Assembly: GCA_030248135.1 (NCBI GenBank)
Contig: JASANC010004853.1
Span: forward strand, 1 to 64,000
DNA: 64,000 nucleotides
Direction: 5' to 3'
Source of the DNA: Theristus sp. LFF4_11
Taxonomy: Eukaryota > Nematoda > Chromadorea > Monhysterida > Xyalidae
The notes under the pieces are model-generated. The model was not told the origin of the DNA and ran no database searches. It saw only the letters and a list, made by a program, of their open reading frames with translations. A program made the position numbers and the translations under genes. Positions 47,601 through 64,000 of this stretch are shown one piece after another (within the stretch, counting starts at the first letter, position 1; the number at the start of each line of letters is the position of its first letter).

Positions 47601-50600
47601 ACAAACAAAAAAATGACACACAGAACGCACGTGCGGTTCAGCAGCGGCCTCCGCCTGCGGCGATTCGCCCGTTGGCGAACGGATTGGCGACGGCGCCAGC
47701 TCCTCATTGAACGAGAGCTCGAGCGGCTGAGAGCGTTTCTGCGTCGATGTTGAGTGGACGACAGGCGGCGGTGACACCTCATTGGGCGGCTGGGTCTCCG
47801 GCAGTAGCCAATCAGCGTGCGCCGACCGATTCGTGATCGCTGGTGCGACTGAAAATCAATCGGACAGCACTGCACTAGCACCTTTTGCAGCTCTGGTCTG
47901 TATTTGCATTTTCATTTCGCGGCACAGCGGACCAATGCGGAGACCAATGCGACTCTCACGTGCGCTTGCCGACACACGGCCGAGAAATTAGTGCCATAGT
48001 TACCGCGATGATTTGAAATTGTCTGAGTGGCCCTGCCGAATCGCAGGATCGCTTGACCAATTTTGAATTGCCGCCTCAAGCACGACACCAACATGCGAGA
48101 GGGCGTGCATAAATGAAATGAATTGAACGAACGGGGTTTGCCTTTCGTTCCGGACGATGACGAAAACGAACAGCGGTACACATACAGTTTCATAAACGCG
48201 TAACAGTTAGCAGTGAATAGAAACGTACACTCAACACAACCGAGGAACAGGAAACCAGAGTAAGAAATAACGCACCGTCTTTTGACGCTAACACCAATCA
48301 GAAACTAAAACCAGTGTCTGACCAACCAGTAACGTGGCCAGAAATGCCAGCGCCAAGCTCAACCGAGTCGCGACTTAGCGGGCGGCTGTCTGCTTGGCCG
48401 TTGCTGCCAGCTTGCTCACTACGACTGTCATCGTCGTTGGAATTTGTGGTGCCCTGGCAATAGCACCCACCGTCACTGATGTTGGCTATTTTTCATTCAG
48501 CATTATTTCTTTCAACCAACACAACCATAAGCTATTCATGCAGGCCCTGATCTAGTAGCATTGGTATGGATTCATGAGAAAAACTAATCAGACACAATGT
48601 TTCTGTTACCCGAGTTACCCAAATGTCTGGCAAAATCGAGCCAAGCAGCATGCACTGCAAAGAAGATCTACACTTCGGTGTGCTTGCAGTCAAATGGGTC
48701 GGGTATTGTATGGAAAACAAAACTCTGTTCTCACTCGTTTCCACTCACTCACGGTAGACTAAGACGAGCTTTTTCCCAGATCAACAATGTTTGAATGGAG
48801 AAGAGTTTTAAAGAAAAACAAAAATCTGACACTGAGTTTCGACTTGGCAAGAGGTTGCAGAAAAACAACAATTTGAACTCATAACTTGGGGAAACACGAA
48901 CGGTGGGACTCTGCAGGTTGCACGGCACGGCGGGCGCGTCCGGGTTCACGGTCTGCACGGACAGCATCTGGGACATCTCTTCCACCCAGGCAGCCGCAGC
49001 AGTTGAACCGCAAACCAGAAGCCCATCCGCTGTGTCAGCACCAATCGCCGCTGCCGACTCCGCCTCTCGCACATTTTCGCTGTTGTCGCCGAGCGTATCT
49101 GCGCATCTCCACAGTTATCAGTGTGCGTTTCAGTGATTGGTTGTTGCGTGAATAGCAGGTACATAAAAGTGTAAAAGATAAAAAACCAACTAAAAGTTAT
49201 ACCTTGTCGGTCTTTCTGCCACTGTTCGATTTCAGCAATTGCAGCGTGAGCATCCAGTTGCTCCGCTGGAAGATAAATCGAAATCACAAAAGTTACGCAA
49301 AAAATAATCGAGCGCAACGCTGATTGGCTGCAAAGGTACCAATCATCAAATTCAGCCAGCCAATCAACTGGCAGTTGCGTCCTGCTCTCTCTGCTCTGCA
49401 CTTGCACTCCACCCCTCTGACAAAGTTGTCCCATCATGTGAGCTTGGAGACAGCCACAGCGCACAAACACACTAGCACGACAGCGCACATGATGCCAGTG
49501 CGTTTGTTCGTTGTGTGTCCACAGCATCACAGTGCACAATCTTCCAAAGCAAAACAATCGCCTGTCTCTACCTGTGTGTGCCAGCTCACGAAAATGCGCA
49601 ATCAGTTGATTCAGCACGAGTGACTCATGGATGTCGCTGGGACGGGTCGGCAGCTCGCAGCAAACGCAGCGGTTCCTTCGTTTCACCTCTTCAACGCAGC
49701 AGCTGAGAAACGAAACGATTTCATTTTCATTACAGTCGAGTCGAACTGTAAATTATAGGCTATCAGCTGATTGGTTGGTGCATACGTGATACAGACCCCG
49801 CCTCCACAGCAACGCCTGCACAGAAAGCACGCATCACGTGTGATCAGCAGCCATCACGTAGAAAAAACTCTGAAAGCAAACAAAAAGCCTTCACCCGCAA
49901 AAATGATGTTGACATGTGGTGGCGTGGTACAACTTGAAACCGTCATTGCCAATAGCAGTCAACGTTTTCGGGCATCTGAAAAGGAATGAAAAAACGAAGT
50001 GTACAACCTGGTCCGCTGACTGCGTGCAGCACGATCGTGTTGAGACCCAACAGGTAAAGTTCTGCGAGTCAAGCAAGCAGTCCAGCTAGAAACTTGCCAG
50101 AAAGAAACCAGAGATGCCAAAGACCAAAAAAAAACAAAAAAGTGCACCGGAGCGTGCCATCGCAGCTGTCAAGGTGAATTCAGGACATTTCAGGTGGTAC
50201 TGTTGTTTTTTCTATGAGTTCTACGAACCAATGCAATTGCAGAAATCGAAAGGACGTCAGTTTCATGCTTGATGTAGCGATTCAAAATGGCCCTACCCTA
50301 GTGACTCAATCGTATTTCAGGGACTCGGCGGGTCACTTCACCAATTTTGAGTTCCCGCGCGAAGAATTATTAAACTGCTACGCCTCATGCGCGTATCGAG
50401 TCGCAGAACCAATATAAAAGATAATAGCTAATAAAAGTCCACTAATAAAAGTGCAGCCTAGCTGACGCTAAATCCGTGCATCACCTTTTACAGTAAGACT
50501 TTTTAACAACAACAGTGAAAGGCGAGATCCGTTGACCGACCGTTCGTTTTCACACTGGTTTATGCGGAGATTAGCGCGCGCTTGTTGCTTCACCTGCTCG

Positions 50601-50787
50601 ATGCTTTCCGCCATCTCAGTGTCCAGACGGGCTTTCTCCTTCGCTCGCGTCTCCATGATGAACGACGGGCTTTGCTTCGAAACCCGTCCGGTTGATTGTT
50701 GTTGCCGTTCTTCTTGTTTCAAACTTTTCTGTTCTTTCCTTCCTCGCGCTTCGATTCTAACATCAACGAAGTCGTGACTAGAAGCTC
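35619..50787 (-). CDS. BARD1: BARD1-like protein: RING, long disordered middle, ankyrin repeats, two BRCT domains
   Basis: Probable partner of BRCA1 in a nuclear ubiquitin ligase for DNA repair. Exons in phase: 50556-50787, 50008-50061, 49895-49975, 49572-49702, 49203-49265, 48902-49098, 48327-48453, 47631-47848, 46939-47242, 46594-46805, 45952-46114, 44823-44965, 41882-42214, 41481-41670, 40836-41023, 40135-40264, 39655-39839, 39207-39446, 38591-38812, 38327-38444, about 36229-36348 and 35619-35791: at least 1,274 residues. [30 protein letters not shown], then [13 protein letters not shown]. The middle is Ser/Lys/Arg-rich. Ankyrins: [110 protein letters not shown]. Domain order is that of BARD1; vertebrate BARD1 is shorter (777). 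The 5' end is unresolved, and the penultimate intron lacks a good GT donor. A second gene lies inside on the + strand. Confidence 0.85.
36840..37664 (+). pseudogene. hAT transposase C-terminal remnant
   Basis: Two adjoining open frames, 36840-37151 and 37194-37664. The first includes [20 protein letters not shown], resembling the block before the C-terminal domain. The second includes the acidic stretch [16 protein letters not shown], then [20 protein letters not shown] and [27 protein letters not shown], the hATC dimerisation motif. The frames are separated by a stop, and the N-terminal zinc finger and most of the catalytic core are absent, so it cannot encode an active transposase by itself. 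Confidence 0.88.
37588..37904. repeat. 159-bp tandem duplication at the 3' end of the hAT remnant
   Basis: Two near-identical units at a 159-bp period, each with GTCTGTCAACTCAAAACGCC, the last transposase codons (DYPYAM-stop) and CTGTGACTTGCTGACTTTG. It is inside the element, so it arose after or during its mobilisation. Confidence 0.88.
39497..39643. mobile_element. Foldback element, CAGTCCATCTGG family
   Basis: The ends read TACAGTCCATCTGGATAATA and TATTATCCAGATGGACTGCA, flanked by TA. Interior GCGCTGATTGGTTGGTCA words are repeated in tandem, as in the copy at 3293. It lies in a BARD1 intron and its right end is only about ten bases from the donor of the next exon. Confidence 0.88.
40041..40117. 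mobile_element. Foldback element, GCATTCATGAAG family (BARD1 intron)
   Basis: A 77-bp near-perfect hairpin: GCATTCATGAAGCAGTATTT and its complement AAATACTGCTTCATGAATGC, with GTGACGCGTAGCTGTGCGGTCAC at the centre in two overlapping words. It is the shortest copy of the family. Confidence 0.9.
43021..44237 (+). CDS. Zeste/SANT-like DNA-binding domain protein nested in a BARD1 intron
   Basis: Two exons, 43021-43251 and about 43539-44237, join in phase 0 to about 309 residues. Residues 1-77 ([46 protein letters not shown]) match the Myb/SANT-like (zeste or MADF-related) tri-helical domain typical of invertebrate transcription factors. Asn runs, Ser/Thr-rich stretches, a basic patch (RKVKRRRHR) and a C-terminal helix with heptad-like leucines ([25 protein letters not shown] split in two here: [21 protein letters not shown]) follow; the last likely mediates self-association. 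The acceptor could also be at 43554. An AATAAA follows at 44331. The whole gene lies in the BARD1 intron 42215-44822 on the opposite strand. The exact target is unknown. Confidence 0.78.
44331..44336 (+). terminator. Polyadenylation signal AATAAA for the nested gene
   Basis: Canonical hexamer 94 nt after the stop codon of the + strand nested gene, before the next BARD1 exon region. Confidence 0.65.
46150..46214. mobile_element. 65-bp hAT foldback with 8-bp duplication (BARD1 intron)
   Basis: It begins TAGGGATGAAAAAACCGGGA and ends CCGTGCCATCCCTG, flanked by the perfect duplication ACGGAAAA (46142-46149 and 46215-46222). Only the two ends remain and no interior is left. Confidence 0.85.
47436..47491. 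mobile_element. 56-bp hAT foldback derived from the 36412 family
   Basis: TAGGGATGGAGCCGGATCCG at the left and GCCGGATCCATCCTTA at the right match the ends of the element at 36412-38075. The duplication CCAATAAC is perfect (47428-47435 and 47492-47499). It appears to be the two subterminal regions joined with the interior gone. Confidence 0.92.
49731..49860. mobile_element. Partial foldback element, CAGTCGAACT family (BARD1 intron)
   Basis: Left arm TCGAACTGTAAATTATAGGC then ATCAGCTGATTGGTTG, followed by GCCTGCACAGAAAGCACGCA. The right arm is lost or diverged. It lies between the two RING exons. Confidence 0.65.
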
Positions 50788-51566
50788 CTGAAAATAGCAG
50801 CAGATCTTCGGCCGGTCTTTTTGTTTTACAGAAGCCGAACAACGACAACACGGGAACCACTTTGAACACTCGCTGCGGTTGTCAGTCATTGCCTGATTCA
50901 TGCACCTCAACACAAAGCACTGATTGGCTGTTTATTAGCGAGCGACCAATCACCTGCTCGGCTGCTAATAATGCGCTATTCTAGCAAAATGATCCGACTA
51001 GAAAATCGAAAAAATATTGGCAAGCCTGTTTACTTCATGCAACAGGACTTCAATTCATCGAAATAGCTCCAAAGCCGACGGATATGAACTTGAGTTTTTA
51101 TTTTAAAAAAACAGCTTGAGCTGACATTTACAAACAATAAAAAACATAAAGAGAAGGTGCACCAAAGTTGAACAACCGGTATTATCAGAATCAAAAAAAT
51201 GAAAACATCATTGCAGAATGAGATCAACAAAGAAAATGTCACTGACAAGACAAGAGATTAAAAAACAGAAAATTGAAACACAAAATCACACAATACGCAC
51301 CAATCTCGTGGCAAACACAAACCTCGTGATAAGTGAACTCAAGGTTGATAACGTGATAACGTTGATGCAGAAAACAGAAAACATCCAAAAAGAAATGGAC
51401 AAAAAATGCAACGCCTCCATCACTGGAGGGCTGAACTGGAATCATGCTCTCAGCAAAAATTGCCTGACTTGAAAGAAAGTAATGAAAACGATTGAATGAA
51501 AACCCTCAAAACCATTGAACAAAACGTCAAACGAGCAATACTTTGATCAACGAATTTTGCTTCACT
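50788..51566. other. Region between BARD1 5' exons and MCM7 3' end
   Basis: It probably holds the first BARD1 exon(s). A candidate ATG at 50899-50901 opens a cysteine-rich frame (MNQAMTDNRSECSKW), but the splice to 50787 is not convincing. The rest is AT-rich and would include the MCM7 3' UTR. No other gene seen. Confidence 0.45.
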
Positions 51567-58913
<7,347 letters not shown>

Positions 58914-59314
58914 TTTTCAAATGAGCGACGACACCCACGGAGTCAACGTGTGCCGCGTCTGTGAAGTGATCACCGTTTGCTGCGCACCTATTAAGAATGA
59001 GGGGGAACATTCTGTGACACATGGAAAAATTTATAAGCAATCACGCACGCGCTTTAGAAATATATGTTTTAGAAAGGTGTGCCAGCCAACTCATTCTATT
59101 TGTTTAGTTTAGTTTTCAATCAAAGAGAAGAAAATGCAATTCCATGTTGCACGTTGCGTTTTACGAAACCTGATTTGATCGTGCCCTGATTTGGTAGCCC
59201 AGAAAACAAATAAGAAAACGAGAATCTAGCACGGTGATTGGTTGGCCAAAGAAAACAAATGAAAAACGAATCTGGCACGTTGATGGGTGGTTGGTTACAC
59301 CTGGCTGGCTGCCT
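58914..59314. other. MCM7 upstream region
   Basis: Contains the MCM7 promoter side. A short + strand frame opens at 58921 (MSDDTHGVNVCRVCEV), close and divergent to the MCM7 ATG, but I find no further exon to support a gene. Two imperfect copies of a block with AAAACAAATAAGAAAACGAGAATC and a GTGATTGGTTGG word lie at 59200-59290. Confidence 0.4.
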
Positions 59315-60029
59315 TAGAGATGTCAAGAAAAAAAAATTTTCTATTTTTTTTCTTAAAAAAAAAAAATTTTAAATTTTTTTTTTTAATGAAAGTTGTTCAG
59401 AATTTTTCAGGGAGTCCGAATATCACCATCTGAGGAGCCACCGACTTACCATATGACCCCCACTCATATGGGAGGAGGGTGAAAATTTCAGACTTGGTTT
59501 CGGCGACCCCATTTTCCCACCGACGACATCACGTCTCGTGTTTTGCCTCTCAATTCACCTCAAATAACATGGAAACAAGTTCCACAACAAACCGGTGTGA
59601 TCATGCTGACGACACGAGGCGAAACAGCAACGAGCAACCAACGAAGTTACGCTTGCAGTGGCAGACAGTGCAATTTCCACCTTTCGAGATCCTGAAAAAC
59701 GATGCGTAAATGTGAGTTCTCTGCTTCTATCTCACCTTAGCGACATCGGAATTTGTTGAACTAGCCTTTGCGACGCTCAAGTACTTCAATGGGCGAGTCG
59801 ATCATCACTCACCAAGGCTGAAAACAGTCGATAAATCAATCCAGAATACCACCTGCGCAGCGTTGAAGACTAAGTGACAAGGTGAAGTCAAAGAAAATTT
59901 TTGTTGAACTTTCGAAAAATTATGCCGTAAAAATTTTTAATAAAAAAAATAAAAAAAATGCTCATTTTTTTACTTTTTTTTCAAAAAAAAATTTAAAAAA
60001 AAAATTTTTTTTTGACCCTTACATCTCTA
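59315..60029. mobile_element. Non-autonomous hAT-like element, copy 3
   Basis: A 715-bp element, ends TAGAGATGTCAAG and CCCTTACATCTCTA, perfect 8-bp duplication GGCTGCCT (59307-59314 and 60030-60037). It carries the 76-codon ORF at 59479-59709 (+), which differs from copy 2 by about one residue. Confidence 0.96.
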
Positions 60030-60037
60030 GGCTGCCT

Positions 60038-60471
60038 TGATGAAAAATTTCCGGATGGACATTTCGATCGGTTGTTCAAAACTTCGTGTTTTCCCTATGG
60101 AAGATGGAACAGACAGGCAGACTCAGAGCCTAGTTTGGAACAATAAAAAAAAACTGACGAAGAAAGTGGTGAACTGAAGAAACAATAAAAACTGGTGAAC
60201 TGAAGAAGAAACTGATAATGTAGCGATGAATGAAATCGGTTCATCGTTTTGGTTTGCTTTCTGTCTGGTCCATTTTCCGCATCGTCAAGTTTCACAGATG
60301 GGTTCCTGACACTTCCCCACAGATGGGTAGATGCTGTGCGTGTGAAACCGCTGCACCCGTGCCAGTGGAATGGATTTTTGATGAAGATGCGGCCTCAGGG
60401 TCGAGAATCGAGATGGGGGGCCGGGGGGGTACCCCCCATAGTTGTTCCAGAGCCGAGGGGTTGGGGGCAGG
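60038..60471. other. Spacer between hAT copies 3 and 4
   Basis: No gene. It includes a G/C-tract palindromic patch at about 60412-60440 (GGGGGGCC, GGGGGGGTACCCCCC) and the word ATAGTTGTTCCAGAGCC, whose reverse complement recurs near 63080. Confidence 0.5.
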
Positions 60472-60479
60472 GTTTTACC

Positions 60480-61228
60480 TAGAGATGTAAGGGTCAAAAA
60501 AAAATTTTTTTTAATTTTTTTTTTTAAAAAGTAAAAAAAAATGAGCATTTTTTTATTTTTTTTATTAAAAATTTTTGAAATTTTTTCTTTAATGTGCCCT
60601 GAAAATGCCGTTTTTTGGCATAATTTTTCGAAAGTTCAACAAAAATTTTCTTTGACTTTACCTTGTCACTTAGTCTTCAACGCTGCAGGTGGTATTCTGG
60701 ATTGATTTATCGACTGTTTTCAGCCTTGGTGAGTGATGATCGACTTGCGCATTGAAGTACTTGAGCGTCGCAAAGGCTAGTTCAACAAATTCCGATGTCG
60801 CTAAGGTGAGATAGAAGCAGAGAACTCACATTTACGCATCGTTTTTCAGGATCTCGAAAGGTGGAAATTGCACTGTCTGCCACTGCAAGCGTAACTTCGT
60901 TGGTTGCTCGTTGCTGTTTCGCCTCGTGTCGTCAGCATGATCACACCGGTTTGTTGTGGAACTTGTTTCCATGTTATTTGAGGTGAATTGAGAGGCAAAA
61001 CACGAGACGTGATGTCGTCGGTGGGAAAATGGGGTCGCCGAAACCAAGTCTGAAATTTTCACCCTCCTCCCATATGAGTGGGGGTCATATGGTAAGTCGG
61101 TGGCTCCTCAGATGGTGATATTCGGACTCCCTGAAAAATTCTGAACAACTTTCATTTAAAAAAAAAAATTAAAAAAAAAATTTTTTTTAAAGAAAAAAAT
61201 AGAAAATTTTTTTTTCTTGACATCTCTA
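60480..61228. mobile_element. Non-autonomous hAT-like element, copy 4 (inverted relative to copy 3)
   Basis: A 749-bp element, ends TAGAGATGTAAGGGTC and TTGACATCTCTA, perfect 8-bp duplication GTTTTACC (60472-60479 and 61229-61236). The 76-codon ORF lies on the minus strand at 60832-61062 and its product is identical to that of copy 3. Copies 3 and 4 are only 450 bp apart in opposite orientation. Confidence 0.96.
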
Positions 61229-61429
61229 GTTTTACCTGGTATGGCGACAAATTGCGGAACAATGGTGACAAAAATCGAAAAGTCGATTCTAAGGTAACTT
61301 TTTGCGCTGATTGCGAAAAAGTGGGTGGGCGAAAAAAAATCGAAAAAGCGAAAAAAACCGTTGCGTAATTTTGCTTCAGTGGCCCAAAAATCACGATTTT
61401 TTGTTTTTTTGGCAGTTTTTTGGGATGTT

Positions 61430-62710
61430 TTAGGTCCGTGTGGTGTTATACTTGAACGAATCTAGTCAAATTTGGTATCAATCGACTCCCCTTGATTAGG
61501 CGAACAACTTTCGTTCATATACCAATACCGTAACTTTATTACCGTAACCCGTAGAGCTTGATTTTTACCATTTTTAACCAATTTTTAGGCGTGAAAGTGG
61601 CATTTTTGATCCCTGTGATGTTATAGTAGTTCGGATTCAATCAAATTAGGTATCAATCAATTCCTCTTGGTCAAGCGAACAACTTTGGTTCAAATGCCGT
61701 AACCGTAGCTTGTCTACCGTACCCATTAAACTACGGTATTTTGCCAATTTTTCACCATTTTCAGGCCAGAAATTGACTTTTCTGCTCCATGCAGTGTTAT
61801 ACTTGAACAAATCTAATCAAATTTTACATCAATCGACTCCCACTGATCTGGCAAACAACTTTATTTAAATATCGTAGTTTTTGCTTGACTACCGTACTTC
61901 TTAAAGCACGATATTTTACCATTTTCACCATTTTCAGGCCTCAATTTGGCTTTTTTGGTTCATGCAGTGTTATGCTTAAACGAGCCCAGTCAAATTTGCT
62001 GTAAACACACTCCCCTTGATTAGGCAAACATTTTTCGTTCATATACCGTAACCATGTTTTTAATACCGTAACCTGTAGAGCACGATTTTTACTATTTTTG
62101 ACATTTTTAAGCCTGAAAGAGGCATTTTTGATCCCTGTAGTGTTCTAATTGTTCGGATTGAATTAAATTTGGTATCAACCAATTACGCTTGATAGGCGAA
62201 TAACTTTCGTCAAGATACCGTAACCCTAGCTTGACTACCGTACCTCTTAAAGCACGATATTATACTAATTTTGTACCTTTTTCAGGCCTGAAATGGCTTT
62301 TTTGATCCGGTAGTTACACTTGAACGAGTCTAGTCAAATTTTATCAATACGCTCCACTTGATCAGGCGAACAACATTCGTTCAGCTACCGTACCCAGTGT
62401 GTTTCCTCCTACCCCCAACTTTTTCGAAGCCACTACAGGTGCTGAAACCGTAACAAAAGGACGGTTTTTGGGTGCGCTGAATTCAAAAATCTTGCCTAAA
62501 ACTTTGCGAGACGTTTCTATGATAAAGGGGGGGGTGGTGGGGGGGGTTTTTGGGGGGTGTTTTTTTTTTGGTGGGGGGGTGGGGGTTGGGGGGGGGGGGG
62601 GGGGGGGGTATGTTAGTTTTTGCTTGACTACCGTACCCCTTAAAGCACCATATTTTACCAATTTTTCACCATTTTAAGTCCTGAAATTGGCTGGAAATGA
62701 TAGCTGGAAA
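61430..62710. repeat. Satellite of about 175-bp monomers with a three-monomer higher-order period
   Basis: Diverged monomers start near 61442, 61617, 61794, 61967, 62139 and 62312, recognised by GTGTTATACTTGAAC, then GGTATCAATCGACTCC, GGCGAACAACTTTCGTT and ACCGTAAC words. Monomers 1 and 4 share CCTTGATTAGG and GTAGAGC, and 2 and 5 share TAGTTCGGATT-type and TAGCTTG words, so the true repeat is about 520-525 bp. The array is interrupted near 62390 by a GC-skewed insert, after which monomer-like sequence resumes at about 62608. Confidence 0.8.
62525..62609. other. G-rich low-complexity tract
   Basis: Runs of G of 5-18 separated by T or GT, with G-quadruplex potential on the + strand. Smaller G tracts follow at 62716-62760 and 63047-63060. 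Assembly of such tracts is error-prone. No coding meaning. Confidence 0.7.
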
Positions 62711-63109
62711 ATTTTGGGGGGGGGGGCGGGGGGGGGGGCCATGTGACTTTGGGGGGGGGCCGGTCAAAATTTTGAAATCTGATAGATAGATAGCTAAAAC
62801 GCTAAAAAGCTATAAAAACAGCAAAATAATGCTAAAAATACACTAAAAATCAAGTATAAACGCGTATTTTACCTAAAATTAGCGAAATTTTCAAGAATTA
62901 CGAGCAAAAATGGTCAATTTTGGTCAAAAATTGACTCATTTTATGTCTTCGAAAACAAAAATTTTCAGATAGATAGCTGGCTGAGAAAATTTTTTTAGAT
63001 AGATAGCTGAGCCGAAAAAACCTGTCTGATAGAGATAGAAAAATGTTGGGGGGGGGGGCGGCCCCCCCAGGCCCCCCCCTAGAACAACTATGGACCCCCC
63101 CCCCAACCA

Positions 63110-63380
63110 AGTCGAGTCAAATTTTGGTAATTTTCTAAAGAGGAACAACTAAGAACGGTTCAATATTCAAGTACACGTCAAAAATTGTCCTGTTTTACTG
63201 TTGAAAATGCAACTTTCCCTTTATGAAATGGACATAATTTCAATAAAACACGATTTTCGCTCTTATAGTTTTCCGGATCGTTCTGAAAATAGTCTAGCTG
63301 AACTCAGCTCGACGAGACGCAAAATTTTTTTAATTTTTTTTTTAATTTAAAAAAAATCCGGATTTTTTCCCCTAACCCTA
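63110..63380. mobile_element. Truncated, inverted copy of the TAGGGTTAGGGG hAT family
   Basis: The reverse complement of about the first 270 bp of the element at 11535-12582: it ends TTTTCCCCTAACCCTA at 63380 and includes TTTTCCGGATCGTTCTGAAA and CAATATTCAAGTACACGTC. The other end of the element is missing and it merges with a C/G-rich tract. Confidence 0.88.
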
Positions 63381-64000
63381 GTCGGGGGGACGGTTGTCCG
63401 AAGAACCACATTTGATGCCTGACGGTTGATATTCATGTATAAAAATGTTTTTTTTAAATAATGATTTTTGATTTTCGATCAGATCCTTGCAATAAAGTCG
63501 TTGTACTTTTCTAATCCTAAATCTGACGTGCAAAGGCAAACGCCTTCCGATGTCCCGAATAAATTCCGCATGGCGACACTTTCAAGATTTTGTTTTAGTG
63601 ACCTCATCTACCTTCGGTACTGTTTCCAGGGCGCTGAATTAGATGTGGCCTTAAATTTTTGCCCTGGGCATTTTTTACCCAGAAGTTGGGTATTTTGCGT
63701 TTTTCAGTTTTTTGTTTTAAATTTTTAATTTTAAGTATGGATTTTATTTAAAAAGCTATTTTCTAATAGCTTCACAACCGTGCATTTGAATCAGTTTTAT
63801 ATATTTTGCAACTGACCACTTGCTCATTCAAAAAATAAGTAAGAAGTGGATTTTTTGCTTTTTTTCAGATGTTGTCGTTGCGGAGAAAACTCAACACGTT
63901 TTTTAACTCAAATCATTCATTAATTGCAGAGAAAAGACAAAAACTGTTTCTAAATACAGGGAACGTCCCTGTCCCTTCCAAGTGACGGTCACAAAGTGCA
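63381..64000. other. Window end, no gene recognised
   Basis: About 0.6 kb of AT-rich sequence with no supportable exon, repeat family or RNA gene. Confidence 0.4.

Noticed and set aside
48946..49686. 246-codon - strand ORF read as one protein
   Set aside because: It runs through three BARD1 exons and two introns in mixed frames. The phased exon set matches the RING and its continuation, while the long frame does not.
58921..59112. Short + strand ORF divergent from MCM7 (two CXXC-like pairs)
   Set aside because: Only 63 codons, no downstream exon found, and the second half is low-complexity.

Overview
The window is eukaryotic nuclear DNA, almost certainly from an invertebrate animal. Its genes are split by many short to medium GT-AG introns and use the standard code. 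The gene set is metazoan: a GLUT-type sugar transporter, an RNF26-like ligase, CPSF2, a BARD1-like protein with RING, ankyrin and BRCT domains, and MCM7. An Osm1-type fumarate reductase is compatible with a nematode or another hypoxia-tolerant invertebrate, but the phylum cannot be fixed from sequence alone. All exon joins below were made by eye from homology, splice consensus and phase. In nearly every case the phases close without a stop.

Layout. 1-3913 (-): sugar transporter, 3' end outside the window. 5834-9411 (-): seven-finger C2H2 protein. 9944-10116 (-): terminal exon of a CMC4-like mitochondrial twin-cysteine protein. 11054-14242 (-): RNF26-like membrane RING E3. 15349-24250 (+): complete CPSF2 in 17 exons. 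24910-27395 (+): small protein with a UBA-like segment and a C-terminal RING. 30210-34330 (+): fumarate reductase in 9 exons. 35619-50787 (-): BARD1-like gene in at least 22 exons. 43021-44237 (+): a zeste/SANT-like DNA-binding protein nested inside a BARD1 intron on the opposite strand. 51567-58913 (-): complete MCM7 in 16 exons. 58914-64000 holds no gene and consists of transposon copies, a satellite and G-rich tracts.

The most striking layer is mobile DNA. At least eight insertions have TAG-starting terminal inverted repeats and exact 8-bp target duplications, the hAT signature. They include a four-copy family of about 545-750 bp carrying a conserved 76-codon ORF in three copies, an internally deleted hAT transposase element that makes up most of one BARD1 intron, two minimal foldback derivatives of about 56 and 65 bp, and a 774-bp element whose empty target site also survives in the window. 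Three further foldback families (core words GCATTCATGAAGCAGTATTT, ATCAGCTGATTGGTTG and GTCCATCTGGATAATAT) are scattered through introns. A pair of nearly identical 211-bp direct repeats in CPSF2 intron 15 resembles a miniature terminal-repeat element and carries a hammerhead-like core. The satellite at 61.4-62.7 kb has a three-monomer higher-order period.

Functionally the genes are ordinary housekeeping and genome-maintenance genes. The BARD1-like gene and MCM7 lie next to each other on the same strand, and RNF26 and CPSF2 are divergent with a hAT element in the interval between them. Nothing suggests an operon.
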